From the IMG/VR virus record IMGVR_UViG_3300044825_001089, positions 1 through 45,313 of that record: 45,313 bases of DNA; one strand, 5' to 3'. A model generated the notes under the pieces. The model saw nothing but the letters and a program-made list of their open reading frames with translations, was not told where the DNA came from and made no database searches. Positions 37,424-45,081 of the stretch are shown piece by piece. This DNA comes from a virus. Numbering within the stretch: the stretch's first letter is position 1; each line of letters begins with the position of its first letter. The position numbers were made by a program, and so were the translations under genes.

Positions 37424-38890
37424 ATGCCACAAATCAATGTAAGTCCGGCATCGGCAACAGTCCAGACAACTGTATCAAAGGTTGTCGCAACGGATGTTTG
37501 CGGTGATCTTCCTCCACAAATGCCCGTAAACATAGACTGCTCTCTCTGCAATATTGGATTTCCTCAAGCCGGTGGTCAAATATCAATAACATTCTACGGA
37601 CCATATTGTCCACCAGCTGTTGACCCTAGCAATAGCTACTGGTTGGGATCTGCTGCAAAAATGGCTCAATGGAAATGTCCAAATCCGGGCATGGACAATG
37701 AGCCTAATCCAAACAGATGGGTTGCTACAGGGTATTTCTCTGGAGTGTCTGGTGGAAGTTGCGCTCATCAATATAAATTTGAAGCCCAACTAGATGCCAT
37801 CGCAATAAATCAAATAAGTGTGTCAGTGACCGTTTATGTATTAACTCAGGTTGGTGCAAATGCAACATGGGCTACTTATGTTTCATTTAGTGAAACTCTG
37901 AATGAGATACCAAGCTTGGACCCAACTCCGTATAGAAGCAGGCTTTTCCAATCTCCTACATTTATGCCAATCACGGTGAATCAAGTTGGTGGCAAAGGTG
38001 ATCCTGTAAGCTTCTACAAAATGACAATCGGCATGGAAAGTATGCGTGTTGGATGCGACGATCCATCGGTTGGCGGTAATGCTGTTCCAAACACTTGTGG
38101 TATGTGGGATGGGGCTCAATGGTACAGCTGCTTTAGGGGATTCTTGAGATCGACTGCGAATACAGCATTAAGGGAATTTACTCAGCTTGGTTTCAATGCT
38201 GCTGGTTGCGGTGCAGTTGGAGGGGTATTTTGTAATTGCGACACTATAACATTAACGAATATTGCTCCATTGGCTGGGAATACCACTTACAACAATGACC
38301 CTCTTTTTGTCCAGACTTATGGAGTTTTAGGCATACCGGGTGCGGTTGAAGCAGTTGGCGTTGTTCAGCAAATCCAGATAGCCCAAGGAACATCTGTTGG
38401 AATTGAGGTTGTTGTCAAGTCAATAAATGGTGCGCTCTGGATTTGTACGAACAACAATGGATTGGGTTGGGTATGTACTGTTCCAAATTTCATTCAAGCC
38501 TATTCTCCATTTATTATGACGGCAAATAGGGCTGGTTTTGATGTATGGCTTTATGCACTTAATTTCCCTAACCCGCAGCTTCTTTCGGTTGAATGCTATA
38601 CACCGCCAGCGGAAGGATTCATTCCAGAAGTAGTCAAGAATAATGACCAAGTTGTCGAATCTGTGGCTGAAGCTCCGACTCAATCTGAATTTCAGAAAAA
38701 TCAACTTAAGGTTATGAATCGAGTAAGAATCCCATGCGTCCATCTTGGAGAGTTGATTCCAGAATCAAATAATAGGGGATGCGGAGCCTGTTATAAGTAC
38801 AAATGTTCAGTTCACGGGGAGTGCCGGAAAATTGATCCCTCTGGACAGTCTCGTCAATGTGTGACTTGCGAGGACTATTCCAATGGCTGA
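37424..38890 (+). CDS. tail-tip protein with C-terminal Cys-rich module
   Basis: A 488-residue protein. The bulk (1-420) is beta-rich and Cys/Asn-rich. The last 55 residues carry C-x-H-L-G-E-L-I-P (PCVHLGELIPES), RGCGACYKYKCSVHGECRK and RQCVTCEDYS: seven Cys plus two His in the order C-x-H ... C-x2-C ... C-x2-H-x2-C ... C-x2-C. I recall the same 'C-P-x-R-G-x...C-G-C...V-Y-x-C-x-L-H-G-x-C...C-x-x-C' ending on proteins of planctomycetes and their phages, fused to different partners. It is likely a zinc-binding module. A planctomycete link is inferred. Confidence 0.55.
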   Translation: MPQINVSPASATVQTTVSKVVATDVCGDLPPQMPVNIDCSLCNIGFPQAGGQISITFYGPYCPPAVDPSNSYWLGSAAKMAQWKCPNPGMDNEPNPNRWVATGYFSGVSGGSCAHQYKFEAQLDAIAINQISVSVTVYVLTQVGANATWATYVSFSETLNEIPSLDPTPYRSRLFQSPTFMPITVNQVGGKGDPVSFYKMTIGMESMRVGCDDPSVGGNAVPNTCGMWDGAQWYSCFRGFLRSTANTALREFTQLGFNAAGCGAVGGVFCNCDTITLTNIAPLAGNTTYNNDPLFVQTYGVLGIPGAVEAVGVVQQIQIAQGTSVGIEVVVKSINGALWICTNNNGLGWVCTVPNFIQAYSPFIMTANRAGFDVWLYALNFPNPQLLSVECYTPPAEGFIPEVVKNNDQVVESVAEAPTQSEFQKNQLKVMNRVRIPCVHLGELIPESNNRGCGACYKYKCSVHGECRKIDPSGQSRQCVTCEDYSNG

Positions 38891-39305
38891 TTTTGCTTAC
38901 AACAGCTTCTGCTATGATCTTTGCTACAATACGATAAAGATACCTACTGACACATTTTACATGATGCTAGTCACTTCTGCGTATACACCATTGAGGTCAC
39001 ATTCAAGAAGGAACAATGTGACTGGAGAGGCATCTGGAGCGGGATATTCAGCTGGTGGAAAACAAGTTACCATGCTCTTGCAGCTGGTAGACAATACCAA
39101 CAATGATGTCGAAATCTATTTTGATCCCGTGACTTGGAGTAGTTCAACTATAACTGCAAGGGGAGCAGTCATTTATAAGCGAAGGGGAGGATCTTCTAAT
39201 TTAGACGAATTAGTCCAATATATTGATTTTGGAACGGACCAGTCTAGCGAAAATGGCGATTTTATAGTAACTATGGCAAATCCATTGAAATTTCAATACT
39301 TATAA
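38883..39305 (+). CDS. conserved phage structural protein
   Basis: A 140-residue protein, MADFAYNSFCYDLCYNTIKI.... The sequence D-T-F-Y-M-M-L-V-T-S-A-Y-T-P, then N-N-V-T-G-E-A-S-G-A-G-Y-S-A-G-G-K, a D-P-V-T-W and A-R-G-A-V-I-Y-K-R is a pattern I know from a common phage structural protein family near fibre genes ('K-V-M-L-[VL]-T-S-x-Y-x-P', 'E-V-x-G-x-G-Y-x-x-G-G'). It probably makes a beta-sandwich in the tail tip or head. Overlaps the previous stop by 8 nt. Confidence 0.65.
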   Translation: MADFAYNSFCYDLCYNTIKIPTDTFYMMLVTSAYTPLRSHSRRNNVTGEASGAGYSAGGKQVTMLLQLVDNTNNDVEIYFDPVTWSSSTITARGAVIYKRRGGSSNLDELVQYIDFGTDQSSENGDFIVTMANPLKFQYL

Positions 39306-39308
39306 CTA

Positions 39309-39337
39309 TTGCCAAAAATATATTGATATATTATATT
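39309..39337 (+). promoter_or_regulatory. promoter for holin/fibre genes
   Basis: TTGCCA (39309-39314) and TATATT (39332-39337) are separated by 17 bp in an otherwise AT-rich gap. The holin-like gene starts about 40 bp after the -10. It is the best sigma-70-like site within the late genes. Confidence 0.55.
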
Positions 39338-39376
39338 GAATCGAACCGCCATAGGCTATTTCGGGGAAGATATGGC

Positions 39377-39652
39377 ATGGACTGGCTCAAATTCGCTGAA
39401 CAGTATGGACTTGCTTCGGCTGGATTAGCCTTCGTTTTCTGGTATGTGGTTCTGCCATTAAAAGACCGTCATGTCAAGTTCCTTGATTCAACGGAAGAGA
39501 CCAACAAGTCCTTGGCCAAGACGGTGGAGAAACAGGCGGAAATATTGGAAGGAATGCAGACTGGTTTAGCCAAGATGAATGACAAGATTGACAGGATGGA
39601 AGAAGTAGTAGAGAAGTTGAGCGTTGTCACGCAGCACTTGAGGATGCCATGA
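39377..39652 (+). CDS. holin-like protein, one membrane segment plus coiled coil
   Basis: A 91-residue protein, MDWLKFAEQYGLASAGLAFV.... Residues 9-27 (YGLASAGLAFVFWYVVLPL) form a membrane segment, followed by a charged coiled coil (KDRHVKFLDSTEETNKSLAKTVEKQAEILEGMQTGLAKMNDKIDRMEEVVEKL). One N-terminal transmembrane helix and a coiled-coil tail fit BhlA-type or other class III holins. The ATG at 39377 follows GGGGAAGATATGGC. It may also be a virion membrane component. Confidence 0.6.
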   Translation: MDWLKFAEQYGLASAGLAFVFWYVVLPLKDRHVKFLDSTEETNKSLAKTVEKQAEILEGMQTGLAKMNDKIDRMEEVVEKLSVVTQHLRMP

Positions 39653-39789
39653 GTTTACCACTTCTTGGTGCTGGCCCATCTGCTCCCGGTGGTGGCACAT
39701 TAGTTACAACTGGCCTGCTTATTCAGCCCGGTGGTGGCTTTATTCTCTGGCAACCCGGAACCGACATCCTTCTTTGGAGCCCAGTCTAA
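39649..39789 (+). CDS. tiny Gly/Pro-rich protein
   Basis: A 46-residue frame, MSLPLLGAGPSAPGGGTLVT..., with repeated P-G-G-G (APGGGTLV, QPGGGFILW) and ending ILLWSPV. It starts at the ATGA overlap with the holin-like gene and ends in the TAATG overlap with the first fibre gene, so it must be translated through. I know short 'P-G-G-G' proteins upstream of phage fibres but not their role. Confidence 0.55.
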   Translation: MSLPLLGAGPSAPGGGTLVTTGLLIQPGGGFILWQPGTDILLWSPV

Positions 39790-40889
39790 TGGCTAATTCG
39801 GCGATTAACGGATTGACGGCAAAAACGCCAGTATCAACCGATCTGATTCCGGTTGCTGACCCAACTACTGGTATTGCTGGAAAGTCTACTATTTCTCAGG
39901 TTATTTCTGCCACATCAGAAGACCTTGTTTACACTTACACGGGTACGCTGTCTCTTCCAATATATGTAGTTAAAAGTACACCAATATGGGTTGGTTCTGG
40001 CAACCCTATTTCTGGATGCCATGCGTCTTTTTTATATATAAGAGACAATATTCTATTAACTGAATTGAGTCTAACAAATCTTGTTTCAACAGACAAAGAC
40101 ATCTCTATTGATAGTATGCCAAATTTAACATCAATAAGTTTTCCTGCATTAACTGTTGTAAACAACTTTACTTTCGGTAACTTAACTTTACTTAATACCA
40201 TCAATGCGCCAGAATTGATTACTGTTGTTGGATCAGTTAATATATCCAGTAGCCTTCCAGCAATTACATCTTTTAATGTTCCAAAGTTGACCAATATTGG
40301 AGGGGGTTTTACATTTATCGGCGGATCATCATTTGCATCATTAAATTTTCCATTATTAGATCGCATCGGTGGGAATTTTAATCCACGCCTTTCTAACGCA
40401 ATTACATCAATAAGCGTTCCAGAATTAAAAACTGTTGCTGGGGCTGTTAATATAGATCAACTTCCAGCATTGACGACAATGAGCTTTCCAAAATTAACTG
40501 TTATTGTAGGGGCACTTTCTGCAAATGGCTCAGGTGCTTTGACTTCAGTAAGCCTTCCATCTATTGAGATAATTGCAATTTCATTAACTACTGGATCAGC
40601 AATTGGATTTACATCTGGAACAGCATCTCTTACCGATTTCAATATTGGATCATCAATAAAAAGAGTTGGAGGAACCGCTGGCAATGTCTTATTCACATCA
40701 TGCGCCCTTAATCAAGCATCTGTAGACAATATTCTTGTCAGGCTTGCTGCACTTGATGGCACAGGTGGAACGACAGCATTTAGCAACCGAACGGTAACTA
40801 TTACCGGAACAAGCTCAACCCCATCGGCTACCGGGCTTTCTGCCAAGGCAACATTGGTGGCTCGTGGATGCACGGTAACAAACAACTAA
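39789..40889 (+). CDS. tail fibre with leucine-rich beta-solenoid
   Basis: A 366-residue protein. The N-terminal 45 residues (KTPVSTDLIPVADPTTGIAGKSTISQV) are a capsid/tail-anchoring segment common in phage fibres. Residues 75-280 hold about 8 repeats of 22-24 residues like LTSISFPALTVVNNFTFGN / ITSFNVPKLTNIGGGFTF / LTTMSFPKLTVIVGALSA, a BspA-like leucine-rich repeat solenoid. The last 60 residues (CALNQASVDNILVRLAALDGTGGTTAFSNRTVTITG...SATGLSAKATLVARGCTVTNN) match the end of the next gene. Probably the receptor-binding protein. Confidence 0.75.
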   Translation: MANSAINGLTAKTPVSTDLIPVADPTTGIAGKSTISQVISATSEDLVYTYTGTLSLPIYVVKSTPIWVGSGNPISGCHASFLYIRDNILLTELSLTNLVSTDKDISIDSMPNLTSISFPALTVVNNFTFGNLTLLNTINAPELITVVGSVNISSSLPAITSFNVPKLTNIGGGFTFIGGSSFASLNFPLLDRIGGNFNPRLSNAITSISVPELKTVAGAVNIDQLPALTTMSFPKLTVIVGALSANGSGALTSVSLPSIEIIAISLTTGSAIGFTSGTASLTDFNIGSSIKRVGGTAGNVLFTSCALNQASVDNILVRLAALDGTGGTTAFSNRTVTITGTSSTPSATGLSAKATLVARGCTVTNN

Positions 40890-40898
40890 AGGTGAAAT

Positions 40899-41765
40899 AT
40901 GACCGCTAAAAAGATAAGCGAACTAACAGCGAAAACACCAGTCAGCACGGATGTTATTCCTGTGGCTGATCCGACTACGGGGATTGCCGGGAAGTCCACA
41001 ATCGCCCAGATCGTATCCGCTTCTGGTGGCGGGCTTCCAGCCATTACTGGCGGGGGATTAGTTGTTGCTGCCAATCCATTGGCAACAAATTATGAGCTAA
41101 GGCGAGCCAATTTGGCTGATGCGTCATCCGCAATGGTTCCAGTCACGGCCACATCAATAAATATACTGGGCGTGACATCGTGCGAAAAGCTTAGGTTTGG
41201 CTCAGGATCAATTTATACAAATCTTACAACATTACAATCTGATGACTTGGTTACACTCACAAACTATTCAAATACACAAAGCTTACGGATTACTGGATTC
41301 CCGGTACTCCAGTCATTGAATTTGAATGCTTTAATGTTTTGCCATTCTGTTAATATTTTTAGCAATCCGCAATTGATTACAATATCCATTCAGTCTTTGA
41401 TGAAAACATATAATTTTTATATTGCCAACAATGATTCTCTTGTGACGATTAATGGAAGTTATCTATCTGAAATTGGAGGAAGTTTGACAATAATAAATTG
41501 CCCATTGTTAAGTAGTTATTTTTTCCCTTTTGCGTTAAAAGTTGTTGGTGGCAATGTTGATCTCTCTGGAAATGGACTAACTCAAGTACACATAGATTCT
41601 GCTTTGCAATTCTTGGCCAATCTGGATGGGAACAACGGCAAATGCTTGTGGGGATCAGGACTGTCCTGCAACTTGTCAGGTGGAACTAATGCTGCCCCAT
41701 CAGCTACTGGACTTGCTGCAAAAGCCATTCTTGTTTCTCGTGGATGTACCGTCACCCATAATTAA
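40899..41765 (+). CDS. second tail fibre, paralog with shorter solenoid
   Basis: A 288-residue protein. It shares the N-terminal segment (ELTAKTPVSTDVIPVADPTTGIAGKSTIAQIVSA) and the C-terminal module (VHIDSALQFLANLDGNNGKCLWGSG...PSATGLAAKAILVSRGCTVTHN) with the preceding fibre. The middle has only some 4-5 leucine-rich repeat-like turns (VLQSLNLNALMFCHSVNIFSNPQLITISIQSL) and is otherwise different. The two genes look like a duplication with rapid change in the binding part. Confidence 0.7.
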   Translation: MTAKKISELTAKTPVSTDVIPVADPTTGIAGKSTIAQIVSASGGGLPAITGGGLVVAANPLATNYELRRANLADASSAMVPVTATSINILGVTSCEKLRFGSGSIYTNLTTLQSDDLVTLTNYSNTQSLRITGFPVLQSLNLNALMFCHSVNIFSNPQLITISIQSLMKTYNFYIANNDSLVTINGSYLSEIGGSLTIINCPLLSSYFFPFALKVVGGNVDLSGNGLTQVHIDSALQFLANLDGNNGKCLWGSGLSCNLSGGTNAAPSATGLAAKAILVSRGCTVTHN

Positions 41766-41776
41766 GGAGTTTTATC

Positions 41777-41998
41777 ATGCCTGATCCGACCCCGCATACC
41801 GTTGGCCCAGCCCTTAGCTGGCGATTGGTACACGATACCGTGTACTGGTACGCATGGTTTGAATCGACTGGTTACACCACCAGCATTTACACCATCGAGG
41901 AATTCCAGACGGAAGCAGAAGGTGACGCACGAATTATTGAATTGGGATTGGTTCCCAAGAATCCGCCTGCGCCACCTGAGCCGGAAGAGGGGGCTTAA
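41777..41998 (+). CDS. small hypothetical protein
   Basis: A 73-residue protein, [20 protein letters not shown]..., with an aromatic beta hairpin ([22 protein letters not shown]), a helix and a Pro/Glu tail ([12 protein letters not shown]). The start is behind TAAGGAGTTTTATC, a box also used before the gene at 45082. Possibly a fibre chaperone or small tail protein by position. Confidence 0.55.
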   Translation: MPDPTPHTVGPALSWRLVHDTVYWYAWFESTGYTTSIYTIEEFQTEAEGDARIIELGLVPKNPPAPPEPEEGA

Positions 41999-42000
41999 TT

Positions 42001-42138
42001 ATGCCGTTGAAGAAGGGTTCGTCGAATAAGGTTGTAAGTCAGAACATCCGCAAGGAGATGAAGGCTGGCAAGCCACAAAAGCAAGCCATAGCTATTGCGT
42101 ATGCGAAGGCTGGACGATCAAAGAAAGGTAAGAAATGA
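42001..42138 (+). CDS. small basic phage protein (DUF6496-like)
   Basis: A 45-residue protein, [20 protein letters not shown]..., ending [17 protein letters not shown]. The pattern M-P-L-K-K-G-x-S-x-x-x-[VI]-S-x-N-I-x-x-E-[MR]...G-K-P-x-x-Q-A-[IV]-A-I-A is a well-known small phage protein of unknown function. It is probably nucleic-acid-binding, given its charge. It overlaps the next gene by ATGA. Confidence 0.75.
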   Translation: MPLKKGSSNKVVSQNIRKEMKAGKPQKQAIAIAYAKAGRSKKGKK

Positions 42139-42587
42139 ATATTCAGTATGCTGCCGGATTTCTTGACGGCGAAGGCTGCATAGGTTTTTCAATAAATAAA
42201 AATTCGGTGTTTCCAAGAGTTTTAATTGTTAATACCAACAGAAATGTTCTTGAAATGTTTCAAAAAAGGTGGGGAGGAGACATTAAGTCTTCAAGGGTCA
42301 AAGGCAAACCAATCTGGAAAGAAAGATTTACATGGAGACTGTCTTGGTCTAAATGTGTTTCTTTCCTTTCTCAAGTTGAGCCATTCCTTGTAATTAAAAA
42401 TAAACAGGCTCATACAGTATTTGCATGGGATGCAATAAGGCCGGGAAAAGGCAGATCATATGAAAAAGAATCGGTGGATTTTTTAATTTCAAGGATGAGG
42501 TGGATTAATAAAAAAGGCGTGTTTCACAGTAAAGATCCTGTTGAAATCGCACTGTCCAAGGCTGGAAAGTCCAAGAAGAAGAAGTAA
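42135..42587 (+). CDS. LAGLIDADG-type homing endonuclease
   Basis: A 150-residue protein. [20 protein letters not shown] contains a LAGLIDADG-like motif (AAGFLDGEG), followed by the beta-strand and saddle pattern ([27 protein letters not shown]...[28 protein letters not shown]). One motif means that it acts as a homodimer. The C-terminal 16 residues ([17 protein letters not shown]) resemble the end of the preceding small protein ([15 protein letters not shown]), not an endonuclease. AT-rich codons suggest recent entry. It overlaps the preceding gene by 4 nt. Confidence 0.8.
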   Translation: MNIQYAAGFLDGEGCIGFSINKNSVFPRVLIVNTNRNVLEMFQKRWGGDIKSSRVKGKPIWKERFTWRLSWSKCVSFLSQVEPFLVIKNKQAHTVFAWDAIRPGKGRSYEKESVDFLISRMRWINKKGVFHSKDPVEIALSKAGKSKKKK

Positions 42588-42626
42588 TTCACTTCGGTCT
42601 GCTTCATATCCTCTCAGGAATTTTCC

Positions 42627-43478
42627 ATGAACTGGACTATTAGGCAGACCGATTCTCATGCTTATAAATTAGAATTCAACGGCATCAAGCCAAACGATAG
42701 AAGCAAGATAATGCTACTATCCGATCTGCATTGGGATTCCGCTCAATGCAACCGTGAACTCTTGAAGCGTGATCTAGACGAAGCGAAATCAGAAGGTGTG
42801 CCAGTAGTATTTGTTGGCGACACATTCGACATTATGCAGGGAAAATTCGACAAGCGTAAATCAGCCAAGTCACTTCGTCCAGAGCATCAAAAGGATAACT
42901 ACATTGACACAGTCATTGATGACGCAATTGACTGGTTTGAGGACTACAAGGATGTAATCGCTCTGGTGTCCAAGGGTAATCACGAAACAAGCTGGGAGAA
43001 GTATCACGATACTGATGTATGTTCCAGATTCGTTGCAGGGCTAAAGAGGGCTGGTTCTCGCTGCCTACTTGGAAAGTATTGGGGATTCATCCAAGCAGCT
43101 TTAATCGAGAATCCTAAGAATAGAACGAGTAAAACTATCTTTTTTCATCATGGAGCAGGGGGTGGCGGGGAAATTACACGGGGCTTAATAGATAATTCTA
43201 GAACAAGAGGTATGTATATAGCCGATGTATATATCTCAGGACACATCCATAGACGCAATCTTGACGAGAATATCATTTATAGATTAAATAGTTCTGGGAC
43301 GGTTTGCTCTGAACAGCAACTCTTCCTTCGCAGTTCGACCTACAAAATCGAGAGTGACGGATATCACGCCGAAAAGGGGCGTGGCCCTCGTCCTCTGGGT
43401 GGATGGTGGCTTGAACTGCGGTATATACGAGACAGAGATACAGGAATCGACTGCACCATGAGGGCTTATCAGACATGA
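42627..43478 (+). CDS. calcineurin-like metallophosphoesterase
   Basis: A 283-residue protein with all five metal-site motifs: LSDLHWD (D33, H35), VFVGDTFD (D65), SKGNHE (117-120), FFHHG (172-176) and SGHIHRR (205-210). This places it in the calcineurin-like phosphoesterase superfamily, which includes nucleases, protein phosphatases and nucleotidases. The substrate cannot be read from sequence. It lies in the lysis/fibre region, away from replication genes, and is preceded by CAGGAATTTTCC. Confidence 0.85.
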   Translation: MNWTIRQTDSHAYKLEFNGIKPNDRSKIMLLSDLHWDSAQCNRELLKRDLDEAKSEGVPVVFVGDTFDIMQGKFDKRKSAKSLRPEHQKDNYIDTVIDDAIDWFEDYKDVIALVSKGNHETSWEKYHDTDVCSRFVAGLKRAGSRCLLGKYWGFIQAALIENPKNRTSKTIFFHHGAGGGGEITRGLIDNSRTRGMYIADVYISGHIHRRNLDENIIYRLNSSGTVCSEQQLFLRSSTYKIESDGYHAEKGRGPRPLGGWWLELRYIRDRDTGIDCTMRAYQT

Positions 43479-44155
43479 TCCCACTCATCCTCTTGGCCTT
43501 CTTCCAGCAACCGAAGGTGGAATTTCAATCGCCTATCGCTGGGCGTGTTGGCCAGTATGTGGTAATAAAACCAACCCAATTGAATGGCAAAGCGGTAAAA
43601 TACTTTACCAGTTCGCCGGGATTGGAAGTATTCCCTTCCGATCTTCTAGCCGACAAGACTGCCACTGTAGTTTCAAGCGTATTGCCCGGAAAATACACGC
43701 TAATAGCCTACACGGCACTTGGCGACATTCCTTCCGATCCGGCACTAATCGAAGTGATTATCGGCAATCCTAGCCCTAATCCAACTCCACCCAGCCCTCC
43801 TCAACCTCAACCGGAGAATGATCCATTGATGGACTCATTGCTTGCCATCTGGGGGGCATTGGAGGAGCCAAACAAATTACAATCCAGAGACAAGCTGGCC
43901 CAAATCTATCGCCAATCAGCAGCAGTCTACCGTGATCCAGCTTTTGCCTCCGTTGGGCAGGCATTCCAACGCTCCAAGGAGATAAGCCGATCCTTATTGC
44001 CAGATTCGGCCTTAAATTCGCTCAGAGTGCGAATTGGCGAGGAATTGAAGCGAGTAGTGCCAGTTGACCCTTCGATGCCTTTAACGCAGGATTTGAGGGG
44101 TTCTGTTGCTTCCCAGCTGGATCGTATGGCGAAGCTAGTCGAGTCATTGAGGTAA
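43475..44155 (+). CDS. exported protein with Ig-like domain
   Basis: A 226-residue protein. A short hydrophobic start (MIPLILLAFFQQP) serves as signal peptide or anchor. Residues 15-90 form a beta-sandwich (VGQYVVIKPTQLNGKAVKYFTSSPGLEVFPSDLLADKTATVVSSVLPGKYTLIAYTALGD), an Ig-like or 'C2-set' style domain. A Pro-rich linker (NPSPNPTPPSPPQPQPE) then a helical C-terminus follow. I recall similar '..GKYTL.AYTA.GD..S..A' proteins from planctomycete genomes and phages. It may be a virion or envelope-associated protein. Overlaps the phosphoesterase stop (ATGA). Confidence 0.6.
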   Translation: MIPLILLAFFQQPKVEFQSPIAGRVGQYVVIKPTQLNGKAVKYFTSSPGLEVFPSDLLADKTATVVSSVLPGKYTLIAYTALGDIPSDPALIEVIIGNPSPNPTPPSPPQPQPENDPLMDSLLAIWGALEEPNKLQSRDKLAQIYRQSAAVYRDPAFASVGQAFQRSKEISRSLLPDSALNSLRVRIGEELKRVVPVDPSMPLTQDLRGSVASQLDRMAKLVESLR

Positions 44156-44161
44156 CCACCA

Positions 44162-45070
44162 ATGGAAGATCAATTCTACACGCCGGGATGGACGGACGAT
44201 CCAGTGGAAGTGGAGGTAATCGCCTCCCAGCAACCATTCCCTGTATTCGGTGATACTCCAGCTGGACAGGCCGATATTGCTCTCCCGCAGACCTGTTACT
44301 TCTGGAAGATTCACGAATCTGTCACTGGCAGTCCTATGCCAAATTACAACCAACTTTCCGCAGGCAGTTGTGTTGGATTTGGTGCAGTGGCAGCTATCGA
44401 AATGACAATGGTCAATGAAATCTTCAGGAAGGAGCCGGAAGAGTACAAGCCACTTGCTCAGGAAATTACCTATGCCGGATCAAGAATCGAAATTGGCAAA
44501 GGACGATTGGGTCGAGGTGACGGTTCGATTGGGGCGTGGGCAGCTGAATTTTCTCTCAAGTATGGATGCCTCGCCAGAGGAGTATATAAACAATATGATT
44601 TTTCTAAATATGATCCGGCGAGATGCCGTCAATTGGGACTAACTGGAGTTCCAGACGATTTGGAGCTAGATGTCAAGAAGCATCCTGTAAAGGCCATCAC
44701 GCTCATCAAAAATTGGGAAGACTGCAAGAAAGCACTTGCCCAAGGATTTGGTATCAGCGTTGCCAGTTCTCAAGGCTTCACCATGAAGCGTGACGAATTG
44801 GGACGATGCAAGCCAAGTGGCAAATGGATGCACCAGATGGCTATTGGCGGTTACACGCTAAACGGGAATGAGATGGGATGGATTCGCAACTCATGGGGTC
44901 CAAACGCTCATACTGGCCCAACTGGTGAGGGAAATCCTCCTACAGGTGGGTTCTGGGCTGATGCTGAAGTAATTAACAAAATGCTGAGCCAAGGTGATTC
45001 TTGGGCCTTCTCTGGACTGTCAGGTTTCCCGGTCCAGAATGTGATTGATATTGATTGGGGAACCCTTTAA
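44162..45070 (+). CDS. papain-like (C1A) cysteine peptidase
   Basis: A 302-residue protein with papain family residues: NQLSAGSCVGFGAVAAIEM (Gln64, Cys70), KWMHQMAIGGY (His224) and GWIRNSWGPN (Asn243, with the following W). Papain's Q...C...H...N order is complete. No signal peptide or propeptide is evident. With no murein hydrolase seen in the window, this could be a virion-associated or lysis enzyme, attacking protein layers of the envelope. It follows the exported gene and could share an envelope function. Confidence 0.85.
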   Translation: MEDQFYTPGWTDDPVEVEVIASQQPFPVFGDTPAGQADIALPQTCYFWKIHESVTGSPMPNYNQLSAGSCVGFGAVAAIEMTMVNEIFRKEPEEYKPLAQEITYAGSRIEIGKGRLGRGDGSIGAWAAEFSLKYGCLARGVYKQYDFSKYDPARCRQLGLTGVPDDLELDVKKHPVKAITLIKNWEDCKKALAQGFGISVASSQGFTMKRDELGRCKPSGKWMHQMAIGGYTLNGNEMGWIRNSWGPNAHTGPTGEGNPPTGGFWADAEVINKMLSQGDSWAFSGLSGFPVQNVIDIDWGTL

Positions 45071-45081
45071 GGAGTTTTACT

